This document shows positions 18,174 through 26,793 of a DNA stretch of 39,949 bases, one piece after another. Position numbers and translations under genes: made by a program. The notes beneath the pieces are model-generated. The model was not told the origin of the DNA. It was given only the letters and a program-made list of their open reading frames with translations, and made no database searches. Position 1 is the stretch's first letter; the number at the start of each line of letters is the position of its first letter. Source of the DNA: Paenimyroides ummariense (GTDB lineage: Bacteria; Bacteroidota; Bacteroidia; Flavobacteriales; Flavobacteriaceae); NCBI RefSeq assembly GCF_900115115.1, contig NZ_FOVI01000025.1, positions 1-39,949 of the forward strand. The letters run 5' to 3'.

Positions 18174-20231
18174 TTATAAAAAATCTATCGCTGTAAATTT
18201 GATCGGATTACCATTGTGAACTATAGATACAGGGCTGTCTTCTATTCCTACATATAATGCGCCTGATGGTACATCTTCTAAAACCGCAGGTACACCCAGT
18301 GTAAGCTTAATCTCCGTTAGTGAGTAAGTATCCTCAGTCTTTATAGATGTTTCTCCGCTTCGAATAAAATTAGGATGTCCGGGAAAATCGCCTGCCTGAA
18401 CATTTTGCAGATAAGCAAATTCACTCCTTGTAAGGGTGATTACTTCCAAGCCGTTAACAACATCGTCGCTCTCTAAAAAATCACCGTCTAAATTTAGCGT
18501 GAGTACTTCAGTCGCAACATCGTCTCCATTATTTACTGTCAGTTTTCGGATGGTCTGATTGTCAATAATTTGTCTGTTACGCCACAGACTTAAAAATCCG
18601 ATGTTGGGATTGGTCACTCCGGCCAGATCATAATCTTCAATAGCATATTCCTTTGTATATAGTCCTGTCTTAAAGATCGGATAGGAAAAATACTCATCAA
18701 CCTCGCTCTCACTGTAGATTATATTTTCTCTATAGGTATATAGGGTTACATGCTCTTTGTCATAGACTATTCCTATTACAGACGTATAGACCTGTCCGGT
18801 AGAAGAATCCCTTGTTATAGGGGCATTTATTGAATCGTAGTTTTTTACACCAAATTCGCCATCTGTTAAAACAGTGTCAGAAAAAAAACTTTCGATGTTT
18901 ACCCGAAACAGATCCCGCAGTTCACGGGAAACTTCTTGTGCTGAAGGCTCCGGGGGATAACTTACTTTTATAAAAATATAATTTGCCCCGAGAGAATTGT
19001 CATTATGACGCCAGTTCCAGAACCTTATAGGTTCGGTATCATCAAAATTAATCGTAGTTTTTTCGGTATCATTAGCTATAAGACCATAGTTTTGTGTACT
19101 TTTCTCATACACCGAATAGAAATAGCCTGTAAACGAACATAGATAGAAAGGAGAATCTAATTTTAATTTGTATAAGGGCAATTTCAACCACAGATAATCT
19201 TTAGCAGTGTTGTATTGCATCCCTTTAACCCGTAAGATCGGCCAGGTTTGATAATAATCGGTAACAGTAAAATTTGTAGGTGTTCCCGAACCACCTGAAG
19301 GTAAAACGGTGTACTGCACTTCGTCTTGAAACTTAAAGAAGTGGTTGAACGAAAACCCGTAATCATCCCGTATATCTACATAGACTATATCTTTACCGTA
19401 AAACCGTTGTAAAGGTGTAGTGTCCGATAATCCCGAAATTCTGATTTTTTGATTTATACAGGCACCGTAAAATGCAGCAAGATCGATACAGCTTAAAATT
19501 TCTTCTTTTTCAAACCTGTTCTTAAAAGCTAATTCCATCTGCTCTTTTGGGTTTAGTGAAGGGTTGTTTAGATCTACTTTTTGAATAGAAAATACATGCG
19601 TACCTTTATTAGCAATACTTAGTTTGGGAGCTTTACCAATAAATTCCATAGCTACAGTAATACCTGCTAAATTTGTACCTCCGTTGAACTTGCCTATCTG
19701 GCATCCAGAATTCACGATCAACGGCTGGAATCCTTCACCATTATTATAATATAGTTTTTCAAGGTAGGTCGTATCAGGCAGGTTGCTGAACTGATACCCG
19801 AGACTATCCGATGTAGCTACGACTCCCGGAGTACTATCCTCAATATTCTTTTTGTCCTGAAGATCCTTTATGATTTTAAGAATATTGTCGGGTGCCCATG
19901 TCCCATCAGCTACAGGAATGGTGTTATTGCTGTTTATCAGCGATGTTTTACGTATACCTCTATATATAAAGAACTTAATCGGCATTCCCGCTGTCACACT
20001 ATTTATGGGAAGAAGTATCAGGTTTAATAGATTAACGTTTTCGGAGTTAGCTATTGCGATTAGTAACCCTTTAGTGATGGCATACGCAGGAGCATCAGCA
20101 GATATCACAAATCTATTCTCCAAATTGTAGTTCTCGGAATTACCGCTATCTGGTAAAGGACCAAAAGCCTCTGTTGCAGATTGGTTTGAAGTAATGGAAC
20201 CTTCCTCTGTAAAAAAACTAACGTTAGCCAT
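18174..20231 (-). CDS. 685-aa protein, first gene of the unknown operon
   Basis: I do not recognise a named family. The protein begins MANVSFFTEEGSITSNQSAT with no signal peptide or membrane segment. Residues about 40-130 include VISADAPAYAITKGLLIAIA and PINSVTAGMPIKFFIYRGIR. The rest is rich in Tyr, Phe, Asp and Asn, with strands such as YLWLKLPLYKLKLDSPFYLC and a late repeat-like pair (NGDDVATEVLTLNLDGDFLE, DVVNGLEVITLTRSEFAYLQ). The profile fits an all-beta extracellular or particle-associated protein better than an enzyme. It leads the tightly spaced run that ends at 3538. About 30 bases upstream lies a perfect 14-bp palindrome. Confidence 0.7.
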   Translation of the reverse strand: MANVSFFTEEGSITSNQSATEAFGPLPDSGNSENYNLENRFVISADAPAYAITKGLLIAIANSENVNLLNLILLPINSVTAGMPIKFFIYRGIRKTSLINSNNTIPVADGTWAPDNILKIIKDLQDKKNIEDSTPGVVATSDSLGYQFSNLPDTTYLEKLYYNNGEGFQPLIVNSGCQIGKFNGGTNLAGITVAMEFIGKAPKLSIANKGTHVFSIQKVDLNNPSLNPKEQMELAFKNRFEKEEILSCIDLAAFYGACINQKIRISGLSDTTPLQRFYGKDIVYVDIRDDYGFSFNHFFKFQDEVQYTVLPSGGSGTPTNFTVTDYYQTWPILRVKGMQYNTAKDYLWLKLPLYKLKLDSPFYLCSFTGYFYSVYEKSTQNYGLIANDTEKTTINFDDTEPIRFWNWRHNDNSLGANYIFIKVSYPPEPSAQEVSRELRDLFRVNIESFFSDTVLTDGEFGVKNYDSINAPITRDSSTGQVYTSVIGIVYDKEHVTLYTYRENIIYSESEVDEYFSYPIFKTGLYTKEYAIEDYDLAGVTNPNIGFLSLWRNRQIIDNQTIRKLTVNNGDDVATEVLTLNLDGDFLESDDVVNGLEVITLTRSEFAYLQNVQAGDFPGHPNFIRSGETSIKTEDTYSLTEIKLTLGVPAVLEDVPSGALYVGIEDSPVSIVHNGNPIKFTAIDFL

Positions 20232-20259
20232 AATTTATAAATGTATTATTCCACTTCGT

Positions 20260-20273
20260 CCAATTCGAATTGG
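20260..20273. promoter_or_regulatory. 14-bp perfect palindrome before the unknown operon
   Basis: CCAATTCGAATTGG is a perfect palindrome 28 bases upstream of the first start codon of the operon. It could be an operator or the core of a decayed repeat. Confidence 0.35.
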
Positions 20274-20653
20274 CGAATGACAGGATTAGTAAAAAAACAA
20301 TTACTTAGTTTACAATGTAACCAGCATTGCTACAACGCCGGGGCTGTTTTCCATGAAAAAGATAGTGTCGTTTCGAGTTTCGGAGTCAGTTCATCATTAA
20401 TAATCTCTTTCGCAGATAGAATAATGATTCTATAAATATAACTCTTTTATACGCAAGTTGTTACTTTTAAGAGAGCATATCCTGAATTTTTACGAGAAAA
20501 GAGGTAGAATATATTTTTCATTAAATTATCTTCAAAAAAAAGATATTTTGACTACTTATTTTATAATCATAAATACATGATAATTTATTCTAAATCAATT
20601 CAATAAACAACTTATAGCCAACATACTGACCAAAAGCCCTATAAATAATATAA

Positions 20654-20674
20654 ATAGCGTGCGATGCACGCTAT
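20654..20674 (-). terminator. hairpin after the Pro-Asn lipoprotein gene
   Basis: A perfect 9-bp stem, ATAGCGTGC / GCACGCTAT, with a 3-base loop lies just after the stop of the minus-strand lipoprotein gene. The following sequence is AT-rich (TTATATTATTTAT) without a pure T tract. Confidence 0.6.
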
Positions 20675-20681
20675 CTATCAA

Positions 20682-21149
20682 TTAATATTTCTCAAAAACT
20701 ATGACAAAGTCAAGTGGTTCTACCTTCAAACGTAATTCATTGTTTGTAAGCTCCAATATGGTCATATCGCCCGAAATTAAGTTTCCATCGGGATCATTTG
20801 CGGTCATCGTAAGTGTATTGCCGCTCACGGTATAAGTTCCTGTATCTTCTTCAGTCGTAACGCAATCTGTCAGATAACTTACATCTTTAGCCGTACCATT
20901 ATAAAAAAGTTCCATATAATCGTAGATCGTAGCGCACTCGTGGTCATGGTATGCTATGTCTATGCCTTGAGTATCTGTGATACCTATCTTTTTCCATTTA
21001 GCTACAACCGTGGGAGAAGGATTCGGATTGGGATTTGGGTTAGGGTTAGGATTTGGTATCGGCGTTTCGCTATCAGCATATTCGGCGCAAGACTGGATAG
21101 AAACCGTCAAAAAAAGTACGGGTAATAGAATAAATAAAACACGTTTCAT
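20682..21149 (-). CDS. lipoprotein with Pro-Asn spacer, lipocalin-like
   Basis: This 155-aa protein has a lipoprotein signal, MKRVLFILLPVLFLTVSIQSC, with Cys21 as the lipidated residue. A (Pro-Asn) run of about seven units follows (PIPNPNPNPNPNPNPSP), a common Bacteroidota spacer that holds a domain away from the membrane. The remaining ~105 residues (WKKIGITDTQ ... MELFYNGTAKDVSY ... DTGTYTVSGNTLTMTAND ... ILELTNNELRLKVE) follow the strand order of the lipocalin-like lipoproteins frequent in Bacteroidota. The repeat is visible in the DNA as GGATTT/GGGTTA hexamers and may vary in length by slippage. It has its own hairpin terminator. Ligand unknown. Confidence 0.8.
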   Translation of the reverse strand: MKRVLFILLPVLFLTVSIQSCAEYADSETPIPNPNPNPNPNPNPSPTVVAKWKKIGITDTQGIDIAYHDHECATIYDYMELFYNGTAKDVSYLTDCVTTEEDTGTYTVSGNTLTMTANDPDGNLISGDMTILELTNNELRLKVEPLDFVIVFEKY

Positions 21150-21374
21150 AATTAAATAGGTATTAATAAAGTTTAATATGGATTATTGTTTGTATGATGT
21201 AAACAGTTGATTTACAAATATTAATATAAAAAACTATGCCGTTATCTGTCGTATTAAATATTTTAACGTAAAATAATTTTTAAGAAAATTTTAATGTTAA
21301 ATAACCATTCTTTTGATTTTATATTAACTAAAAAACTAATTTATTTTATTTAAACATGCTTATGTTTATCCTGA

Positions 21375-21845
21375 TTTTTACTAAATTTTAGTATTTTATT
21401 AATTGCCTCAACACTTGCAATTTCATCACTTTCATTTTGTTCAACTAGCGACAAGTCATCTGCTCCGCAGCCTCAGTCGCAACCCGCAAACATATTGTTA
21501 GGAAAATTGGAAATGCAGAATATGGATACGAAAATGGAAATGGAAGGCAATGTAGTTATCGACCAGCAAGATGTAGATACAAAAACTGCCGGTGTCAAAA
21601 ATGGATATGATTTCAAAGCAGACAACACCGTTGAATATTACATGTACACTCTGGCAACTCCACAACAGGCGGAACATGAACAATCGGGAACAGCTACATA
21701 TACCCGTAACGGCGATGAAATAACCATCACAATCAACAACCTGGCAACTTACACGACAAAAGTTTTAAACAGTACAGACCTTCACTTAAATATGTATCAG
21801 GAAGAGGAAGTAAACGGATCTAAAACTACAATTGATATTACTTAA
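21375..21845 (+). pseudogene. lipoprotein gene that has lost its start codon
   Basis: The open frame runs from 21375 to the stop at 21845. Its first part reads NFSILLIASTLAISSLSFC then STSDKSSAPQPQSQPANILL, an obvious lipoprotein signal with a lipobox Cys, so translation should begin upstream. In that frame there is no ATG, GTG or TTG before a TGA at 21372; the first start-like codon is a TTG at 21495, after the lipobox. An ATG at 21356 (MLMFILIFTKF) lies in another frame and would need a one-base shift near 21370-21390 to join. The mature part (ADNTVEYYMYTLAT, SGTATYTRNGDEITITINNL) is lipocalin-like and related in style to the lipoprotein at 20682. Probably a recent pseudogene, or a sequence error. 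Confidence 0.6.
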
Positions 21846-22399
21846 AAATTTACGAAAATGTAGTATCATCAGGAGAGTGTCCGAAAAGAACAAAAATTGG
21901 GAATGTGTCATTCCAACGAAGGAGAACCCGAGCGATAGCGAACTGGCGAAGCAATCTCTAATAATCAAAACTTCAGTTTCTTCTACTACACTCCGTTTCG
22001 CTCAGAATGATACTTTTTGGACACCCTCTTTTATTTAAGCTCCATTGTCCCTTATTGATCTTCCCATTATTCTGATTCAGTTAAATTAATCTCCCAACGG
22101 TTATTGGTAAAACACACCTGCCATCAGGTTATTTTTTTTTAAGGATCGCTATAAACTCGTCTTGTAACAAATAGGTTGTTAATTGTGTAAAATAAACAGG
22201 AACAGGTTATCTAAAACAAAAAATTATTATCTTACAGCTTAAATGATTCTCCGCTTGCTATCTCCAACGCACAATGCCGCATCAGTGCCGCATTAACTCC
22301 GCGGTTAAAGCATAGTAAAGCGCTGTTAAATAAATAGTGTAGCCCCAACAAAGCGTTTAATAGAGCGAAAGAAATAAATTGAAAACCAATAAAGACTTC
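21846..22399. other. 554-base gap with a repeat element
   Basis: No gene is supported here. It contains the inverted-repeat element at 21875-22028 and a weak hairpin ACCTG/CAGGT followed by nine T at 22116-22140, which could end plus-strand transcripts. The stretch 22240-22380 is GC-richer than its surroundings (GCCGCATCAGTGCCGCATTA) and may be remnant coding sequence, but no frame is open. Confidence 0.45.
21875..22028. repeat. short intergenic inverted-repeat element (REP/MITE-like)
   Basis: The ends GAGTGTCCGAAAAG (21875-21888) and CTTTTTGGACACCC (22013-22026) are inverted repeats with 12 of 14 positions matching. Inside lie GTCATTCCAACGAAGGAG, AGCGAACTGGCGAAGCAATC and CACTCCGTTTCGCTCAGAAT, which resemble the palindromic elements with a GTCATTC...CGCTCAGAATGA pattern that I know from intergenic regions of many Flavobacteriia. 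No reading frame for a transposase exists. Confidence 0.6.
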
Positions 22400-23869
22400 T
22401 TACTTTCGTAAAACCAGTTTCAGTACTTTCTTCACATTATTATTAAATTCCTGAACCCAGCCGGTTTTGTATATCAACAACATAAAGGTACCTGCGAAGA
22501 AACTGCAACGAATGATAAAATCGAACATTCCAAAAATACTTAGCGGCAAAACAAAAGCAATTGTTAGCAAAACCAAGCTACTTGCAATGGTTTTTATGTA
22601 ATTGGTGTTTATAGGCAGCATATTAAATTTGCGGTAAATAAACCACAGTTTGGTAAGGTTAAAAACCATCATGGCAAAAAATGATGCCCATGCAACGCCG
22701 ATGATTCCGAAATTAGTCTGCGTTAAAACGTAGTAGTTTAAACCCACGTTTAAAATTGCTAAAAGCAATATAGCTATTAAGTTGAATCGGTAAAATTTAG
22801 AGTAGGCAATGATTTCGGTATTAAAACTGGTTGCCATATTTAGAACTACATTTCCGCCTAAAATGTATAATACGGGTAAAACAGGGAGTAATTTATCAGA
22901 AGTTGGTAAAATCTCGAAGAAATCTTTCATACCTAAAAGTACACAGCCGTATAGTAGAATACCTATAAAAAAGAGGTTTTTGGCGACATCGGCATACTTG
23001 ATCTTTAAAACCGATAAATCGTTTTTCTTTAAAGATTCGGATATTAACGGACTGTACAATGCAAATACTCCGGCTGCAGGAATCATTAAGGCATTTGCCA
23101 GATTTACTCCGATATTAAAATCTCCGTTGGCTGTATTAGATAAGAACTCAGGTATCATAACCGAATCTATCCTAAAGGCAAAAAAAGATCCTAAACTTGC
23201 CGAAAAAGCGTACAGACTGTATTGATAATATTGTTTTTTGGGTATCTCTTGAAATAAATCTTTATAGTTTAAGGTATATAACGGCTTAAAGTATTTGAAC
23301 AGATAAAAACCTATTGCAATCAACATAACTGCAAAAGAAACAGTATAAAAAATCAATCCTTGTGTTTCTGTAAAACCGTAATACAAGATCAATACAAAAG
23401 CTAAGGGTAACGTAATTTTAGGAATAATTTTTTCATAAAAAGTCGGAACTGAAAGCTTTTGCAGATTGGTTGCCTGTCGCTTAAAAAGATCAACATACGC
23501 CAGACAAATCGCTATAAAAAATCCGTAAATAAAATACTGTTTGTTTTCCAGCCAATCAAACCAATAAACAACGCTTACACCAATGGCACAGAAAAAAATC
23601 ATCCAGACAATAGAAATCATGCTGTACGAAAATAATTTCCGCTGTAGTAAATCGTTCAATTTGGGTTGGAAATTCAATAAAGCGGTTGATGCTCCTAATA
23701 CCATAATTGGGTACAGGATTTGAGCAAAACCATCAATAAAACGAATAATTCCCAGTAAATCTTTATCGTACGGATAAATAAACAGCGTAGACACCGTGCC
23801 AATGAGCACGCCGAAATAATTTATCAGCGTAAACCACAAAGCCTGTTTGCTAGAAAACTTGGTATCCAT
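22400..23869 (-). CDS. polysaccharide flippase (Wzx/MATE-type)
   Basis: This integral membrane protein of about 489 aa (from ATG 23869, MDTKFSSKQALWFTLINYFG) has 12-14 hydrophobic segments spread over its length. The opening pattern (Gly/Thr-rich first helix, then PYDKDLLGIIRFIDGFAQIL) and the central FFAFRIDSVMIPEFL are typical of lipid-linked oligosaccharide flippases of the MOP superfamily. They move undecaprenyl-linked sugar units across the inner membrane. An alternative non-ATG start 20 codons upstream would add a Lys/Ile-rich head and overlap the divergent promoter, so I prefer the ATG. It is divergent from the methyltransferase at 23945 and heads a polysaccharide cluster. Confidence 0.85.
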   Translation of the reverse strand: MDTKFSSKQALWFTLINYFGVLIGTVSTLFIYPYDKDLLGIIRFIDGFAQILYPIMVLGASTALLNFQPKLNDLLQRKLFSYSMISIVWMIFFCAIGVSVVYWFDWLENKQYFIYGFFIAICLAYVDLFKRQATNLQKLSVPTFYEKIIPKITLPLAFVLILYYGFTETQGLIFYTVSFAVMLIAIGFYLFKYFKPLYTLNYKDLFQEIPKKQYYQYSLYAFSASLGSFFAFRIDSVMIPEFLSNTANGDFNIGVNLANALMIPAAGVFALYSPLISESLKKNDLSVLKIKYADVAKNLFFIGILLYGCVLLGMKDFFEILPTSDKLLPVLPVLYILGGNVVLNMATSFNTEIIAYSKFYRFNLIAILLLAILNVGLNYYVLTQTNFGIIGVAWASFFAMMVFNLTKLWFIYRKFNMLPINTNYIKTIASSLVLLTIAFVLPLSIFGMFDFIIRCSFFAGTFMLLIYKTGWVQEFNNNVKKVLKLVLRK

Positions 23870-23944
23870 TTTACATTTTTTACAAATATAATCGTTAATC
23901 TTTAAATTGATTTTAATTACTTTTACCAATCACAATTTTCTATT

Positions 23945-24466
23945 ATGTACGAAAAAACTTATCCGAAACAACGCTTTAAAATTACTATAGATTTTTTATT
24001 GGAACATATTTCTAAAGATGAAAAAATTTTAGATTTGGGTGTAGAAAATCCGCTGTCTGTGTTGATGAAAGAAGAAGGATTTAATGTACAAAACACCACC
24101 GGAGAAGATTTAGACGAAAATCAGGAAGCGTTGAAACAAATAGATTACGATGTATTGACGGCTTTTGAAATTTTTGAACATTTGCTGAATCCATACACGG
24201 TTTTAAAAAACTGCAAGGCACAAAAAATAGTGATTTCGGTTCCGTTGCGTTTGTGGTTTTCGCCGGCTTATCGTAGTAAAACAGATGTTTGGGACAGACA
24301 TTATCACGAGTTTGAAGACTGGCAGTTAGACTGGTTAGTTGAAAAATGCGGTTATAAAATTACGGCTCGCAAAAAATGGGCACATGCCGTGAATAAAATC
24401 GGAATTCGACCTTTTTTGCGAAAGTTCACTCCACGCTATTATATGATTTTGGCAGAAAAAATATAG
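23945..24466 (+). CDS. small SAM-dependent methyltransferase
   Basis: This 173-aa protein has the class I methyltransferase pattern in reduced form: KILDLGVENPLSVLMKEEG around residues 30-48 as motif I (with Gly reduced to GVEN), YDVLTAFEIFEHLLNP around residue 70 as the motif IV region, and KIVISVPLRLWF as the next strand. Full-length members are usually over 200 aa, so it is compact. It stops one base before the glycosyltransferase at 24468, so the two are one transcription unit. Context suggests methylation of a sugar or lipid carrier intermediate, but the substrate is unknown. Confidence 0.75.
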   Translation: MYEKTYPKQRFKITIDFLLEHISKDEKILDLGVENPLSVLMKEEGFNVQNTTGEDLDENQEALKQIDYDVLTAFEIFEHLLNPYTVLKNCKAQKIVISVPLRLWFSPAYRSKTDVWDRHYHEFEDWQLDWLVEKCGYKITARKKWAHAVNKIGIRPFLRKFTPRYYMILAEKI

Positions 24467-24467
24467 T

Positions 24468-25316
24468 ATGAAGGTTTATTGCGTCATTCCCACTTATAAC
24501 GAAGAAGCTTTTATTGCACAAACATTAAATTCGTTGGTGCAGCAAACCGTTGTACCCGATAAAATTGTGGTTGTTAACGATAATTCTACCGATAGAACTG
24601 CTGATATCATTGCCGATTTTGAAAAAAAACACGTGAATATTTCTCAAGTTTTTAATCAATCTGAAAATAAGCATTTACCCGGAAGCAAGGTTCTCAGAGC
24701 ATTTAATAAGGGTTTTGAAACGTTAGACGATTCGTTTGATATTATTGTAAAGTTAGATGCCGATTTGATTCTTCCTACAAATTATTTTGAACGAATTATT
24801 GAAACATTCAACAAAGACAATCGAATTGGAATGGTGGGCGGTTTTGCGTATATCGAAAAAAACAACGAATGGATTTTAGAAAGTTTAACCGATAAAGACC
24901 ATATCCGCGGAGCTTTTAAGGCATACCGAAAAGAATGCTTTTTAGAAATTGGCGGTTTAAAACCTGCAATGGGTTGGGATACTGTTGACGAATTGTTGTG
25001 CCGTTTTTACAACTGGCAAATTATTACTTTACCCGATTTAAAAGTAAAGCATTTAAAACCAACAGGTGCTACCTACGATCAATCGGCGCGATACAAACAA
25101 GGCGAAGCTTTTTACAGGTTGGGATACGGTTTTTGGATTACCGCCATTGCCAGTTTAAAATTAGCCTTACGCAAACAAAAACCTTTATTGTTTATTGATT
25201 ATTTAAAAGGTTTTTTTAAAGCCAAAAACAATAAAACATCATTACTGGTAACAGCAGAACAAGCTAAATTCATACGAACATATCGTTGGAAAAAAATGAA
25301 AGAGAAGTTGTTTTAA
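24468..25316 (+). CDS. family 2 glycosyltransferase
   Basis: A 282-aa GT-A fold enzyme. It opens with VYCVIPTYNEEAFIAQTLNS, carries the nucleotide-sugar binding VVVNDNSTDRTADII (residues 34-48), and has the metal-binding DAD at 97-99 in VKLDADLILP. The acceptor region includes GGLKPAMGWDTVDELLCRFY. There is no C-terminal membrane segment, so it is probably a soluble or peripheral enzyme adding a sugar to a lipid-linked chain. It is coupled to the upstream methyltransferase and convergent with the GtrII-like gene, with only 14 bases between the two stops. Confidence 0.88.
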   Translation: MKVYCVIPTYNEEAFIAQTLNSLVQQTVVPDKIVVVNDNSTDRTADIIADFEKKHVNISQVFNQSENKHLPGSKVLRAFNKGFETLDDSFDIIVKLDADLILPTNYFERIIETFNKDNRIGMVGGFAYIEKNNEWILESLTDKDHIRGAFKAYRKECFLEIGGLKPAMGWDTVDELLCRFYNWQIITLPDLKVKHLKPTGATYDQSARYKQGEAFYRLGYGFWITAIASLKLALRKQKPLLFIDYLKGFFKAKNNKTSLLVTAEQAKFIRTYRWKKMKEKLF

Positions 25317-25330
25317 TTAAAATTAGAACA

Positions 25331-26785
25331 TTATTTACTTTCTCTATTTAATTCTATAACAAAAGTTTCAGCATCTACTTTATAAAATTTATAGGGGTAA
25401 ATATCAACTAACATTACTTTTTCTGATGTTATAGATTCGTAAGGAATCAATTCTACATTATGAAAAACACCATAAGTATCTAACACACTTTTAGTAAAAA
25501 GTGAATTCTCACTAATTTCTCCATGGTTTACAACTGCGTTTAAAATCGGATAATTATAATAAAGCTTTTTAGATTTAGGGGCTGGTCCTAAATAATTGTG
25601 AATTGCAATTTTTTTCACATTGTAAGTTCTAACCAAATCTGATAATTCTGTTGTTACATTTTCATGATATTGCTTCTGAAAATAAAATGTATTACCTAAT
25701 TGTGTCATTAAATTAAAACAGAAAATTACATGAATTACAATCAATCCTCGGCACAACATTAGCAAATATTTATTAAATCGATATGAGAAACTTAAAAATG
25801 ATAAAATAACAACCCCTAATGCCGGCAAAGCACGCATTGGCAAATAAGAGGCTTTTAATATTAAATTGCCGCCTGGAATTAATATAATAAGTAGTAATAC
25901 AAAAACTAGTGTTAAAAGAAAAAGAGCAATATATTTAAGAATCGATCTCCTATTTGAGAAAAAAAATAAGTAAATGAATGGAACTGTAAAAAAACCAAAG
26001 AATAAATATTGGTAACCATTTGTAGTCATTAAAAGATTCCAATTCTCATAAAACATATTCCATTTTAAGAATAAAAGTTCTACAAAATTAGATTCAAATA
26101 AAATCATTTTCATTCTATTATCAGTAACATCAATTTCGGTTACAATTAAAAATAGTCTATACAGAATTAAAGCTATAAAGAAAGCTAATAAAATGCTTGC
26201 TAATTTTTTCGCTGCAGTTTTACATTGATCTTGTAAAATAAGATGAAATATAAAAACAAAGCCAACTATAAAATAAATGCTTACAGATGGTTGGAATAAT
26301 CCTAAAGACAAGAAAATTCCAATTATTGAAAATATTATAAAACACTTCTTCTGATGAAAATACACATACGGAATTATAAGCAATAAAATTGATAATGACA
26401 TGTAAATACAGTCGTATCTGTAAGGCAGATTAGCTAAGTAAAAAGGAGAAATCAATACAAAAAGTGAAGACCATTTTATTTTATTATTTTTCTCAATTGA
26501 CCATAAAATACATAAGATGTATCCTGCTGTACCTAGAATAAAAGCAGAAAGAATTAAGCTATATGGAAAAAGATCAAAAGTATGTTCTGTAAACGTAATT
26601 AATCGTGATAGATATGATGCAACAAATCTTCCATCATGATTCCAGTTATAACCATTTAATATTCTTGTATTATCATCCATATACCATATATTTAACAACA
26701 GTAATGGAAGAATGTAGAAAAAAGATAAAATCAGCGTATACTGATATGCTTTTGAATCTGAAAATACTTTTTTAAATTCTTTCAT
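25331..26785 (-). CDS. GtrII-like membrane glycosyltransferase, copy 2
   Basis: A 484-aa membrane protein with about ten hydrophobic segments and a short C-terminal soluble part. Near the N-terminus it has NIWYMDDNTRILNGYNWNHD then GRFVASYL, which matches the pattern of the GtrII (glucosyltransferase II) family, where the acidic pair after the first helix is thought to be catalytic. These enzymes transfer a sugar from a polyprenyl-phosphate carrier to a surface polysaccharide on the outer face of the inner membrane. The gene follows its paralogue by 8 bases on the same strand, downstream of a GtrB-like transferase. Confidence 0.75.
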   Translation of the reverse strand: MKEFKKVFSDSKAYQYTLILSFFYILPLLLLNIWYMDDNTRILNGYNWNHDGRFVASYLSRLITFTEHTFDLFPYSLILSAFILGTAGYILCILWSIEKNNKIKWSSLFVLISPFYLANLPYRYDCIYMSLSILLLIIPYVYFHQKKCFIIFSIIGIFLSLGLFQPSVSIYFIVGFVFIFHLILQDQCKTAAKKLASILLAFFIALILYRLFLIVTEIDVTDNRMKMILFESNFVELLFLKWNMFYENWNLLMTTNGYQYLFFGFFTVPFIYLFFFSNRRSILKYIALFLLTLVFVLLLIILIPGGNLILKASYLPMRALPALGVVILSFLSFSYRFNKYLLMLCRGLIVIHVIFCFNLMTQLGNTFYFQKQYHENVTTELSDLVRTYNVKKIAIHNYLGPAPKSKKLYYNYPILNAVVNHGEISENSLFTKSVLDTYGVFHNVELIPYESITSEKVMLVDIYPYKFYKVDAETFVIELNRESK

Positions 26786-26793
26786 TTTTCTAA

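Larger units (their letters stand above)
20232..20681. other. intergenic region upstream of the unknown operon
   Basis: No gene is seen in these 450 bases. It must hold the promoter of the minus-strand run that starts at 20231, but I found no TAnnTTTG box with good spacing. It contains the palindrome at 20260-20273 and a hairpin at 20654-20674. The stretch 20250-20290 (TTCGTCCAATTCGAATTGGC, then GAATGACAGG) has some likeness to the intergenic repeat at 21875-22028. Confidence 0.4.

Noticed and set aside
20977..21159. Gly-Leu-Gly-Phe-rich plus-strand frame
   Set aside because: It is the reverse reading of the Pro-Asn spacer of the lipoprotein gene and has no independent support.
23870..23929. 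Longer flippase start at 23929
   Set aside because: The 20 extra residues are Lys-rich, the start is not ATG, and the stretch overlaps the divergent upstream region of the methyltransferase.
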